This document shows positions 44,628 to 53,604 of a stretch of 64,000 bases of DNA, in pieces (within the stretch, counting starts at the first letter, position 1; every line of letters begins with the position of its first letter). Made by a program: the position numbers and the translations under genes. The notes below the pieces were generated by a model. It was not told the origin of the DNA, made no database searches, and worked only from the letters and a program-made list of their open reading frames with translations. Source of the stretch: Pseudobutyrivibrio ruminis AD2017 (GTDB lineage Bacteria > Bacillota > Clostridia > Lachnospirales > Lachnospiraceae); NCBI RefSeq assembly GCF_000424305.1, contig NZ_KE384162.1:62001-126000 (forward strand), read 5' to 3'.

Positions 44628-47600
44628 TTGGGAAAGAGTTTGATTATCACAGAGAAACCATCTGTTGCAAGAGATTTTGCAAGAGTTCTTAAGGTATCAG
44701 GAAATCAAAATGGTTTTATTGAGAATAACGAATATGTTATTAGCTGGTGCTACGGTCATTTGGTTCAGATGGTTTATCCTGAAGAATACGATATTAAATA
44801 CAAAAACTGGAATCTAGAGGATTTACCATTTCTTCCTAAAGATTATAAATATGGTGTGGTTGAATCTGCCAAGGATCAGTACAAGGTAGTGAATGGCTTA
44901 CTTCACAGAGAAGATATTGATACCGTATATTGGGCAGGTGACTCAGGAAAAGAAGGTCAGACAATCGAAGAAAACATACGAAACTATGGCGGCGTTCGTG
45001 AAGGAATGACCGAGCTTAGAGTATGGATTGATTCCCAAACTGATGATGAAATCCTTAGGGGTATCAAAGAAGCCAAGCCTATGAGTGACTACGCAAAGCT
45101 TGGTGCATCCGGCATTATGCGTACAATAGAAGATTATAGCTTAGGTATTAATTTCTCTAGAGCATTATCTGTTAAATATGGACGCTTAATTAACGATGCA
45201 GCTGCCACAACCAGCTATGCAGCTATTGCAATAGGACGAGTTATGACTTGTGTTCTTGGTATGGTTGTTGAGAGAGAGCGAGAAATCAGAAACTTTAATG
45301 AAGATCCTTTCTTTAAGGTTTTAGGAAAGTTCTCTGATGTTAATTTCCCTGCTGAATGGAAAGCTGTTAATGGCTCTAAATATTTTGAATCTCCATTATT
45401 ATATGGCGATAAGGGAAACGGCTTTAAAGAAAAAGTAAGCGCTGAAAAATTAATTGAAGAATTAACAAATAAAAATGCAATAATTGCTGACAAGGATACT
45501 GGTATATCAAAGAAAAAGGCTCCGTTATTGTTTAACCTGGCGGAGCTTCAGTCTGAGTGCTCAAAAAGATTTAAAATATCTCCAGCTCAAACTCTTGATA
45601 TTATTCAGGAATTATATGAAAAGAAATATACTACATATCCACGTACTGATGCCAGGGTTCTTACAACAGCTGTAGCAAAAGAGATTACTAAGAATCTTAA
45701 TAAGCTCCAGTCATATGGCCCTACATCAAAATACGTGCATGATATTCTTGCTGATAGAAAATATATTGGAATAGAGAAAACTAGTTATACTGATGATAGC
45801 AAGGTTACTGACCATTATGCCATTATTCCTACAGGTCAGTGTAATGGAATAGAGAATCTTTCGAGTCTTAGCCAAAAAGTTTATGATTTGATAGTTCGCA
45901 GATTTCTCTCTATTTTCTATCCTCCAGCCGAATATAAAAACGTCAAGATAGAAATTAAGATAGAGTCAGAAAGTTTTTTTGCTGGATCTAAATTGTTAGT
46001 CAAACCAGGCTACTTAGAAATAGCTGGTTTGCCAAAAAATAAAAATGCGGAAAATACGGATTCTGATGATGAAGAAAACGAAGAGGATGATTTTTCAAAG
46101 GAAAAATTTGTCGAATTCGTCGAGTCTTGCAACATTGGTGATGAAATCGATGTAAATGGCTTTGAATTAAAAGAGGGCAAAACATCACCGCCTAAGCGTT
46201 ATACATCAGGTTCACTTATTCTTGCAATGGAAAACGCTGGTAAGCTTATAGAGGATGAGGAACTTAGAGAACAGATAAAGACAACAGGTATCGGAACTTC
46301 TGCAACACGCGGAGAAATTCTTGAAAAGCTTGTTAGAATTGGATACTTGAATCAGAATAACAAAACTCAGGTTATTACTCCAGAAAAGTTGGGAGAAATG
46401 ATTTATGAGGTTGTCCTTCTTACCACACCAAGTCTTCTTAAACCTGAACAGACTGCAAATTGGGAAAAGGGTCTTGAAGGTATCATTAATGGTACAGTAG
46501 AATTTACGGATTATCGTAAAGAGCTTGAAGATTACATACGTACCGAAACAAAAAATATGATAGAGCAGGATTTAACTCAAACCATAGCTCTAAACATAAA
46601 TCAATTTACAGGAAAAGAATCTAAGGGGTTGGCTACAAGAAAGCCACTTGGAATTAAATGTCCTAAATGTGGTGGTGAATTAACTACTACATCATTTGGA
46701 TATGGCTGTAGTAACTATACAAATGATGAAATAAATTGTAGATTCAGCGTAGGTACAATAGCTGGTGTAGATCTTCCAGAGGAACAATTTAAAAAACTAA
46801 TTTTAGAAGGAAAAACAGATTTAATTGAAGGCTTTAAGAGTAAATCAAATAAGCCATTCAAATCTGTTCTTAAACTTGGAAAAAATGAAGACGGCGAATT
46901 TAATGTAAGCTTCGATTTTTCCGAAACACCTACTGAATATGTTGATGATTTAACTTGTCCAGTTTGCGGTGGAAGAATTGCAAAAACAGGATATGGATTT
47001 GCTTGTGAACATCGTTTCCAGGAAGAAAATCAATGTTATTTCTCAGTTGGCGAGATAGCAGGAAGAAAGCTATCAGAGGATGAGCTTAGAAAGCTTTTAA
47101 CTGATGGCATAACAGATGTTTTAGCTGGTTTCAAATCAAAGACTAATCAAAAGTTTAACGCTAAGATTCAATTAAAGGAAAACGAAGAAGGTAAAAAGGT
47201 GTTAAGCTTTAACTTTGATGGAATTGAAGCTGAAAAGCTTGAGGGCTGTAAATGCCCAGATTGTGGTGGCGATATCTTAATTCGCCCTAGTGGCTTTGGT
47301 TGTGCTAACTTTAGCTCAAAGGATGAAAGCTCCTGCAAGTTTTATATAGGAAGAACAATTGCTGGAAAGAATATCACTGGCGGAGTTGTAACAGAACTTC
47401 TTTTGAATGGTAAATCAGATACCATTAGAGGATTTAAGGGAAAATCCGGCAAGAAATTTGATGCTAGACTGGTTCTTAAAAAGAACGAAGAGACAAATAG
47501 AACAGAAGTTGTTTTTGATTTTGATGATGTAGAGCCTAACTATTTGGCGGATGTTGTTTGCCCAGATTGTGGCAACAAAATTATCAAAACAAATTTCGGC

Positions 47601-48431
47601 TTTGCATGCGAAAAATATTTTGATAAAGAAAATAAATGTAATTTTGTTATTGGCGAGATTGCTTCTAAAAAGATTGCAGATGCTGATGTAAAAGAATTAT
47701 TAACTGAAGGAAAAACTAAAACCATCCGTGGCTTCAAAGGGAAGTCAGGTAAGAAATTCGATGCATGTCTTATTCTTAAGAAGGATGAGGAAACAGGACG
47801 AAATGAAATAGCATTTGATTTTGACAATGTAGAAGCAAAGGACATAAAAGATGTTGTTTGTCCTCTTTGCGGTGGCAAGATTGTTGTTACCCCATTTGGA
47901 TATGGATGCAGCAACTACAAAAAAGACGATCCTGATAATTCCTGTGGCTTTAACATAGGTCAGGTTGCTGGTGTTAAGCTTAAAGAAGCACAGGTCAAGG
48001 AATTGTTAAAGGAAGGTATAACATCTACAATATCTGGCTTTAAATCAAAGAAGGGCACAAAATTTGATGCAAAACTGGCCCTTAATAAGGATGAAACTGG
48101 AAAGGTTACTGGTATTAAGTTCGTTTTCGAGGATGATGAAAAAGTGCTTCCTGGTTTGAAATGTCCAAAATGTGGTGAGCCAATAATAAAGAATCATTTT
48201 GGCTATCATTGTAAAAATAACGTAAGGGATAATGTAGACAGCTGCAGCTTCTATGTAGGCAAGATTGCAGGCGTTGATATACCAGAGGATCAATTCATTA
48301 AATTGATTAACGAAAAGAAAACTGATGTTATCACTGGATTTTTAAGCAAAAAAGGTTTATTCTTTGATGCGAGAATAAAGCTCAATGATGAATTCAGAAC
48401 AGAATTCGAATTTGAAAACTATAATGGCTAA
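44628..48431 (+). CDS. topB: Topoisomerase III-like protein with six C-terminal Toprim_Crpt repeats
   Basis: A 1267-residue type IA topoisomerase; ordinary TopB is about 700. The Toprim domain begins GKSLIITEKPSVARDF (catalytic Glu9). The metal site reads AGDSGKEGQ where TopB has AGDPDREGQ: Asp105 is kept but the second Asp is Gly107. The active Tyr is Tyr337 in TTYPRTD. From about residue 674, six repeats of about 97 residues follow, each with CxxCG ... C zinc-ribbon cysteines and a GFKSKKGxKFDA-type block (topoisomerase C-terminal repeat family). Translation starts at the TTG at 44628 after TAGGGAG; a start at 44583 would run through the terminator. Confidence 0.88.
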   Translation: MGKSLIITEKPSVARDFARVLKVSGNQNGFIENNEYVISWCYGHLVQMVYPEEYDIKYKNWNLEDLPFLPKDYKYGVVESAKDQYKVVNGLLHREDIDTVYWAGDSGKEGQTIEENIRNYGGVREGMTELRVWIDSQTDDEILRGIKEAKPMSDYAKLGASGIMRTIEDYSLGINFSRALSVKYGRLINDAAATTSYAAIAIGRVMTCVLGMVVEREREIRNFNEDPFFKVLGKFSDVNFPAEWKAVNGSKYFESPLLYGDKGNGFKEKVSAEKLIEELTNKNAIIADKDTGISKKKAPLLFNLAELQSECSKRFKISPAQTLDIIQELYEKKYTTYPRTDARVLTTAVAKEITKNLNKLQSYGPTSKYVHDILADRKYIGIEKTSYTDDSKVTDHYAIIPTGQCNGIENLSSLSQKVYDLIVRRFLSIFYPPAEYKNVKIEIKIESESFFAGSKLLVKPGYLEIAGLPKNKNAENTDSDDEENEEDDFSKEKFVEFVESCNIGDEIDVNGFELKEGKTSPPKRYTSGSLILAMENAGKLIEDEELREQIKTTGIGTSATRGEILEKLVRIGYLNQNNKTQVITPEKLGEMIYEVVLLTTPSLLKPEQTANWEKGLEGIINGTVEFTDYRKELEDYIRTETKNMIEQDLTQTIALNINQFTGKESKGLATRKPLGIKCPKCGGELTTTSFGYGCSNYTNDEINCRFSVGTIAGVDLPEEQFKKLILEGKTDLIEGFKSKSNKPFKSVLKLGKNEDGEFNVSFDFSETPTEYVDDLTCPVCGGRIAKTGYGFACEHRFQEENQCYFSVGEIAGRKLSEDELRKLLTDGITDVLAGFKSKTNQKFNAKIQLKENEEGKKVLSFNFDGIEAEKLEGCKCPDCGGDILIRPSGFGCANFSSKDESSCKFYIGRTIAGKNITGGVVTELLLNGKSDTIRGFKGKSGKKFDARLVLKKNEETNRTEVVFDFDDVEPNYLADVVCPDCGNKIIKTNFGFACEKYFDKENKCNFVIGEIASKKIADADVKELLTEGKTKTIRGFKGKSGKKFDACLILKKDEETGRNEIAFDFDNVEAKDIKDVVCPLCGGKIVVTPFGYGCSNYKKDDPDNSCGFNIGQVAGVKLKEAQVKELLKEGITSTISGFKSKKGTKFDAKLALNKDETGKVTGIKFVFEDDEKVLPGLKCPKCGEPIIKNHFGYHCKNNVRDNVDSCSFYVGKIAGVDIPEDQFIKLINEKKTDVITGFLSKKGLFFDARIKLNDEFRTEFEFENYNG

Positions 48432-48457
48432 CAATAATGCATGATAGGAGTATAAAT

Positions 48458-49126
48458 ATGGAACAGTGCAAAATTAAATCTATGTATAATTTAGATGAAA
48501 CTATCGCAAAGGATTTATTCGAAGGTAAGGAATATCCTTGGGAGGTTCTTCCAGAGATTTCTGATTTTATTAAGAAGCTTGGACCTACTCTTGATCCAGA
48601 AAAGTATGAAAAGAGGGGCGAAGATATTTGGGTAGCTAAATCTGCTACAGTTTTCGATTCGGCATATCTTCACGGCCCACTTATCATCGATGAGGATGCA
48701 GAGGTTAGACAGTGTGCTTTTGTTAGAGGCTCTGCAATTGTTGGTAAGAACTGTGTAGTTGGTAACTCTACTGAGCTTAAAAACGTAGTTCTTTTCAATA
48801 ATGTTCAGGTTCCACATTACAATTATGTTGGAGATTCTGTTTTAGGCTATAAGTCACATATGGGTGCTGGTTCTATTACATCTAACGTAAAGCAGGATAA
48901 GACACTTGTTGTTGTAAAATCTCGTGATGGTGAGAAAATTGAAACAGGATTAAAGAAATTTGGCGCTATGCTTGGCGACAACGTAGAGGTAGGTTGTAAC
49001 TCAGTACTTAATCCTGGTACTGTAGTTTGTCCTCGTTCAAATGTATATCCTCTTTCTCCAGTTCGTGGAGTAGTAGAGGCTGACAGCATTTTCAAGAGCC
49101 AGGATAACATTGTTAAGAAAAATTAA
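48458..49126 (+). CDS. Left-handed beta-helix (hexapeptide) protein, GlmU/LpxA-like
   Basis: A 222-residue protein built mostly of hexapeptide repeats (about 60-190: VFDSAYLHGPLIIDEDAEV, SAIVGKNCVVGNSTELKNV and VEVGCNSVLNPGTVV), as in acyl- or acetyltransferases of the GlmU C-terminal type. No uridylyltransferase domain is present. It lacks the catalytic His pattern I would expect in LpxA, so it is an acyl/acetyltransferase or sugar-binding scaffold of unknown substrate. The ATG at 48458 follows TAGGAG. A terminator follows. Confidence 0.8.
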   Translation: MEQCKIKSMYNLDETIAKDLFEGKEYPWEVLPEISDFIKKLGPTLDPEKYEKRGEDIWVAKSATVFDSAYLHGPLIIDEDAEVRQCAFVRGSAIVGKNCVVGNSTELKNVVLFNNVQVPHYNYVGDSVLGYKSHMGAGSITSNVKQDKTLVVVKSRDGEKIETGLKKFGAMLGDNVEVGCNSVLNPGTVVCPRSNVYPLSPVRGVVEADSIFKSQDNIVKKN

Positions 49127-49144
49127 TAAATTTAAGATTTTTTA

Positions 49145-49175
49145 GGACTCATTCTTTATAGGATGAGTCCTTTTT
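49145..49175 (+). terminator. Terminator after the hexapeptide gene
   Basis: GGACTCAT pairs with ATGAGTCC (8 bp, 10-nt loop), followed by five Ts. Confidence 0.85.
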
Positions 49176-49216
49176 GGTAAAATAAAAAAAGATTATTTTA
49201 TTAGGGAGGCGAAAAT

Positions 49217-50344
49217 ATGGGATTAATACAAGCATTTAAAGGTTCGGTTTCTGGCGAACTTGCAAATCAGTGGAAGGAACTTTTTGTCTCAGATTCCATG
49301 TCTGCTGATACTTTAGTTAAAAGAGCAGAACATAAGGTCTCTGGAAGAAGCTCTAACACAAAGGGGGATGCTGATGTAATTACAAAGGGCTCTGCCATAA
49401 TTGTTAATGAAGGCCAGTGTGCTCTTTTAGTTGATAGTGGAAAGATTATAGATGTGGCAGCTGAAGCTGGCGCTTATGAATGGGAAGAAAACGGCTCAGC
49501 ATCAATTTTTGCTGGAGATTTCGGAGATATTTTCAAGGAGTTTGGCCGTAGATTTACTTTTGGCGGTGAAAAGCCTGTTCAGCAGAGAGTTTATTTTGTA
49601 AACACAAAGGATATTGTTGGACTTAAGTTTGGTACACCTAGCCCAATTCCTTTTAGAATTCTTGATAATAATGTTGGCCTTGATATGGATACAACTCTTA
49701 AATGCAACGGAAATTACAGCATGAGAGTTTCTGATCCTACACAGCTATATGTTTCTTTGGCTGGCAACGTTAAAGACGAATATACAATTGAAGATATTCA
49801 GGACCAGCTTAGAGCTACATTTATTGCAGCTTTACAGCCAGCTCTTGGAAAGCTTACTAATTTAGGTGTTAGACCTTCTGCAATTCCTAGCTACACTAAG
49901 GAAATGTCTGAAGCAATGGGAGAAGAGCTTAATTCAGACTGGACTAATAAGTATGGTCTTGCAATTACATCTGTTCAGATTCTTACAACTGTAATCCCTG
50001 ATGAAGATGCGGCTACCCTTAAAGAGCTTCAGAAGACTGGTGCATTTAGAAATCAGTCTATGGCAGGTGCAGCATTAATCGGTGCACAGGCAGAGGCTAT
50101 GAAAAATGCAGCAAGCAATCCTAACGGAGCTATGATGGGCTTTATGGGAATGAATATGGCAATGCAGGCTGGTGGAGCAAACGCTCAGGATTTATTAAAT
50201 GCTGGAGCAGCTACAACAGGTGCTAATCAGATGGCAGGCGCAGCAAATGGAGGCGCAGCTGCAGGAAATAGATGGTTCTGCCCAAATTGCGGAAATGAAA
50301 ACTTTGGTAACTTCTGCGTGAACTGTGGAACTAAGAGACCATAA
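49217..50344 (+). CDS. YdjI-like SPFH protein with C-terminal zinc ribbon
   Basis: A 375-residue soluble SPFH-domain protein of the YdjI/virion-core-like family. The SPFH core lies at about 40-265 (SAIIVNEGQCALLVDSGKII). An Ala/Gly/Met-rich hinge (about 285-345) and a zinc ribbon WFCPNCG ... FCVNCGTKRP close the protein. In Bacillus YdjI recruits the membrane-stress protein PspA. It forms an operon with the two genes below (gaps 18 bp and overlapping), matching ydjI, ydjG and ydjH in content. No pspA gene is in the window. Confidence 0.85.
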   Translation: MGLIQAFKGSVSGELANQWKELFVSDSMSADTLVKRAEHKVSGRSSNTKGDADVITKGSAIIVNEGQCALLVDSGKIIDVAAEAGAYEWEENGSASIFAGDFGDIFKEFGRRFTFGGEKPVQQRVYFVNTKDIVGLKFGTPSPIPFRILDNNVGLDMDTTLKCNGNYSMRVSDPTQLYVSLAGNVKDEYTIEDIQDQLRATFIAALQPALGKLTNLGVRPSAIPSYTKEMSEAMGEELNSDWTNKYGLAITSVQILTTVIPDEDAATLKELQKTGAFRNQSMAGAALIGAQAEAMKNAASNPNGAMMGFMGMNMAMQAGGANAQDLLNAGAATTGANQMAGAANGGAAAGNRWFCPNCGNENFGNFCVNCGTKRP

Positions 50345-50362
50345 CTAGTGAGGTATTAAAAT

Positions 50363-51982
50363 ATGGCAACTATGTTTCCATGCCCAAATTGTGGTGGGCA
50401 GTTAAGGTTCAATGTTAAAAGTACAAGGCTTATTTGCACATCATGCGGTGAACCTACCAATCCATATACTTACAAACCTACGGATGATATTAATGAGACA
50501 GGTGTAAACACTAAGATTTACACCTGTCCTTGTTGTGCTGGCGAAATTCAGCTTATTGATAACGATGGTATGGAGTTTTGTCCATATTGCGGTAATCAGG
50601 CTACAATGGAGGAACGCTTTTCTACGGCTGGAGCTCCTAAATACATTATGCCCTTTAATCTGGATAAGGAAGATGCACAGAAGAAATATATAGAAAAAAC
50701 TGCTAAAATTCATTTTGCTCCAGATGGACTGAAAGATAAGAAGAATGTAGAAAAGCTTGTTGGTTTATATACACCATATTATCTATATGATTATAGTATT
50801 TATGACGAGGTAGAGTACACTGGTATTCATCGATATGATTCTGGAAGCTACGAGGTTACTGATTTAGCTAAAATTAAGGTAAAGGTAGACGTGCAGCATT
50901 TAAAGGTTCCATTTGATGCTTCAGAAACCTTAGATGATACTATTGCTTCAGAGCTTGAACCATTTCCAATGGGTGATTTAATAGATTTTAATCCGAATTT
51001 TTTAGCTGGCTTTTTTGTTGAAAATTCATCTGTCAATCAGGATTTATATTTGGAAGATTCTAGCGATAAAGCCTATGATTATGTTTATAAGAGGGTAGTG
51101 GCTAAAGCTGGAGAATATACTCTAAAAGGAGGCCAGGAAAAAGACATAAGGCAGCAAATAGACGGAAAGCTTAGCTATAAAGGCTGCGAAGGAGCTTATC
51201 TACCACTATATTTTATGACAACCAGAACTAATGACAGAGTTTCTTATTCCATAATAAATGGAGCTTCTGGCGAAACATATATTGATATGCCTATTGAAAA
51301 GAAAAAGATGTTTAATTGGGCTGTCATTGCGTCGCTTGTGATTTTTGTGGCAATGCTTATGCTTAGCTTTATATTTAGCTTTAGTTATGATGTTAAGGGA
51401 TTGTGCGCATTTGCTTGCTTAATATCATCTATAATCGCCTTCGTCGGGGCTAAAATTGCTAATGAAACCTACAGATTTGATAATCATCTGGATGACAAAG
51501 GCTATTATGGTACAGCTGAAAATGCTAAAAAGCATGAGATAAAGGCTAAAAAGAAAAAGACATTTAATACAGAAAATTTAGTTGGAGTACTTATTACAAT
51601 TGGAATCGCTGTATTAATATTTGCAGTTTTTGATTTTCAGTTTTTATTAATAATTATGTCATTCTTGTTTAGGATATTTTCATTAGTGCTTCCACCTATT
51701 ATTTATATTGCAAGCGGAGTATTATTAGTGCTTTCCTTCATTAAAATAGGTCATGGAAAAAAGCTTGTAACTTCTTTAGGAGTATTTAGCGCTATAGTTT
51801 CATTTGTAATTCATATTATGGACTTGGCAAATGATATTTATTACTACACGGCGCTTATTGTAGTATTTGCAGTTATTCTTATTTCTATAAATGCAATGGT
51901 GAATGAGTACAATCGCTTTGCAACTCATCCTTCGCCTCAGTTTGGAAAGAAGGGAGGAAAGTTGGAAAATGCGAAAAATTAG
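50363..51982 (+). CDS. YdjG-like zinc-ribbon membrane protein
   Basis: A 539-residue protein. The N-terminus holds two TFIIB-type zinc ribbons, FPCPNCGGQL ... LICTSCG (about 5-32) and YTCPCCAGEI ... FCPYCGN (about 53-80). A soluble domain with VGLYTPYYLYDYSIYDEVEY follows. Four to six membrane helices lie between about 312 and 515. The layout matches Bacillus YdjG, a partner of YdjH in envelope stress response. It overlaps the next gene by 14 bp. Confidence 0.8.
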   Translation: MATMFPCPNCGGQLRFNVKSTRLICTSCGEPTNPYTYKPTDDINETGVNTKIYTCPCCAGEIQLIDNDGMEFCPYCGNQATMEERFSTAGAPKYIMPFNLDKEDAQKKYIEKTAKIHFAPDGLKDKKNVEKLVGLYTPYYLYDYSIYDEVEYTGIHRYDSGSYEVTDLAKIKVKVDVQHLKVPFDASETLDDTIASELEPFPMGDLIDFNPNFLAGFFVENSSVNQDLYLEDSSDKAYDYVYKRVVAKAGEYTLKGGQEKDIRQQIDGKLSYKGCEGAYLPLYFMTTRTNDRVSYSIINGASGETYIDMPIEKKKMFNWAVIASLVIFVAMLMLSFIFSFSYDVKGLCAFACLISSIIAFVGAKIANETYRFDNHLDDKGYYGTAENAKKHEIKAKKKKTFNTENLVGVLITIGIAVLIFAVFDFQFLLIIMSFLFRIFSLVLPPIIYIASGVLLVLSFIKIGHGKKLVTSLGVFSAIVSFVIHIMDLANDIYYYTALIVVFAVILISINAMVNEYNRFATHPSPQFGKKGGKLENAKN

Positions 51983-52730
51983 AATTGTGCTTTATGCATT
52001 TTTAGCATGCTTATTAATTAGTACAAAAGCCTATGCTGCAGACAAGAACGTTATTATTTATGATGATGCTGAATTACTATCAAGCGATGAATATATTCAA
52101 CTGGAAAAATATTTGAAAACCTTGGATAGTAGCATTAATTATCTTGTGGTAACAACCTCTTCACATGATTATGGTGACAGCGAGGATGAAATTCTTTATA
52201 CATATTATGATGAATCCTTTGGTGAAAAATCAGATGGTATTGCATTCATAGTTGATATGTATGATAGAAGAATTCATTTATCTGGCTACGGAGAAATCCA
52301 ATATAAGATAAAGGATGCAGATTCTATTGATATTACTGATAATGTTTATAGATATGCATCAAAAGGAGACTATTATAATTGTATTTTGCATGTATTTGAA
52401 CAAGCAGATACATTGGTTCACGAAGGTGCTATTCTTAGACCTATGAGATTTGCTGTAACCTTCTTAGTTTCCATTATATTAGGTTTTTTGTTGGCGTTTT
52501 TTGTAGCAATAAAAGATAGAAAAGCACTTATAAAAAATACAGGTGAAATGGAAATGCTACTTGCTGGAGCGTCATTTGTTGGCGGCGCCACAATATATGA
52601 TTCTAAAAGAGTTTTAAGACATGAATCAAACAGCAGCGGTGGGTTCTCTTCAGGCGGTGGAGGCTCCTTCTCAGGTGGAGGAGGCTTTTCCTCAGGCGGC
52701 GGTCACTCTGGTGGCGGTCACAGCTTCTAA
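51969..52730 (+). CDS. YdjH-like TPM-domain protein with Gly-rich tail
   Basis: A 253-residue protein. A signal peptide (about 1-22, ends AYAAD) is followed by a TPM domain (about 25-150; IIYDDAELLSSDEYIQLEKY and GIAFIVDMYDRRIHLSGYG), one membrane helix at about 160-178, and a C-terminal tail of Gly, Ser and His repeats. The start at 51969 follows GGGAGG; the frame from 51903 would overlap YdjG by 80 bp. It belongs with the SPFH and zinc-ribbon genes. Confidence 0.85.
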   Translation: MRKIRIVLYAFLACLLISTKAYAADKNVIIYDDAELLSSDEYIQLEKYLKTLDSSINYLVVTTSSHDYGDSEDEILYTYYDESFGEKSDGIAFIVDMYDRRIHLSGYGEIQYKIKDADSIDITDNVYRYASKGDYYNCILHVFEQADTLVHEGAILRPMRFAVTFLVSIILGFLLAFFVAIKDRKALIKNTGEMEMLLAGASFVGGATIYDSKRVLRHESNSSGGFSSGGGGSFSGGGGFSSGGGHSGGGHSF

Positions 52731-52805
52731 GGATTTAGATAATTTTTTAACAAAATCCTAAATAAAGACTTTACTAAATCCACAGAAAGTGAGAAAATGT
52801 AATCA

Positions 52806-52825
52806 ATAACGCGCAAGTGCGCTTA
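52806..52825. promoter_or_regulatory. Palindrome upstream of the NifU-like gene
   Basis: GCGCA (52811-52815) and TGCGC (52818-52822) form a short GC-rich dyad within AT-rich sequence, 66 bp before the start codon; flanking ATAA/TTAT extends it imperfectly. It is a possible operator or hairpin. Confidence 0.4.
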
Positions 52826-52890
52826 TTTATCATGTCATTAATGTAGTAGCAATATGTTAATGGTATTTGAACGAAGAAAGGAGTTCTACA

Positions 52891-53583
52891 ATGATTTACA
52901 CAAAAGAAGTAGAAAACATGTGTCCTGTAGCAAAGGGCGCAAAGCATGAACCAGCTCCTATCCCTGAGGAGGGAAAATGGGTAAACGCTAAGCAGATTAC
53001 TGACATTAGCGGTTTCACACACGGTGTTGGCTGGTGTGCTCCACAGCAGGGTGCCTGCAAATTATCTTTAAATGTTAAGAATGGTATCATCGAGGAAGCA
53101 CTTGTTGAGACAATTGGTTGCTCAGGTATGACTCATTCAGCAGCTATGGCAGCTGAGATTCTTCAGGGTAAGACAATCCTTGAGGCTCTCAATACAGACC
53201 TTGTTTGCGATGCTATCAACACAGCTATGAGAGAGCTTTTCCTTCAGATCGTTTACGGACGTACACAGTCTGCATTCTCTGATGACGGACTTGCAATCGG
53301 TGCTGGTCTCGAGGATCTTGGAAAGGGTCTTCGTTCACAGGTTGGTACAATGTACGCAACAAAGGAAAAGGGTGTTCGTTACCTTGAGATGGCTGAAGGC
53401 TATGTAACAGGTATCGCACTTGATGATGATAACGAAGTTATCGGATATCAGTTTGTTTCTCTTGGAAAGATGACAGACTTCATTAAGAAGGGTGATGATC
53501 CTAACACAGCATGGGAAAAGGCAAAGGGCCAGTACGGTCGTGTTGACGATGCTGCTAAGATTATCGATCCACGTCAGGAATAA
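52891..53583 (+). CDS. NifU/IscU-like iron-sulfur scaffold protein
   Basis: A 230-residue protein related to iron-sulfur cluster scaffolds. Cysteines fall in NMCPVAKG, VGWCAPQQGACKL and TIGCSGMTHSAAMA, the last resembling the NifU/IscU cluster ligand block. A DGLAIGAGLEDLGKGL segment follows. The ATG at 52891 follows AAAGGAG; 52867 is too far upstream. It is followed after 21 bp by the GGGtGRT protein, a pairing seen in many anaerobes. Codon use is strongly biased to GGT, CGT, AAG and TTC, suggesting high expression. Confidence 0.85.
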   Translation: MIYTKEVENMCPVAKGAKHEPAPIPEEGKWVNAKQITDISGFTHGVGWCAPQQGACKLSLNVKNGIIEEALVETIGCSGMTHSAAMAAEILQGKTILEALNTDLVCDAINTAMRELFLQIVYGRTQSAFSDDGLAIGAGLEDLGKGLRSQVGTMYATKEKGVRYLEMAEGYVTGIALDDDNEVIGYQFVSLGKMTDFIKKGDDPNTAWEKAKGQYGRVDDAAKIIDPRQE

Positions 53584-53604
53584 AATAGGAAAGGAGAAAC
53601 AAAA

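Noticed and set aside
43166-48431. Defence island made of the ATPase and topoisomerase
   Set aside because: No nuclease, toxin or restriction gene lies beside them, and the surrounding genes are housekeeping.
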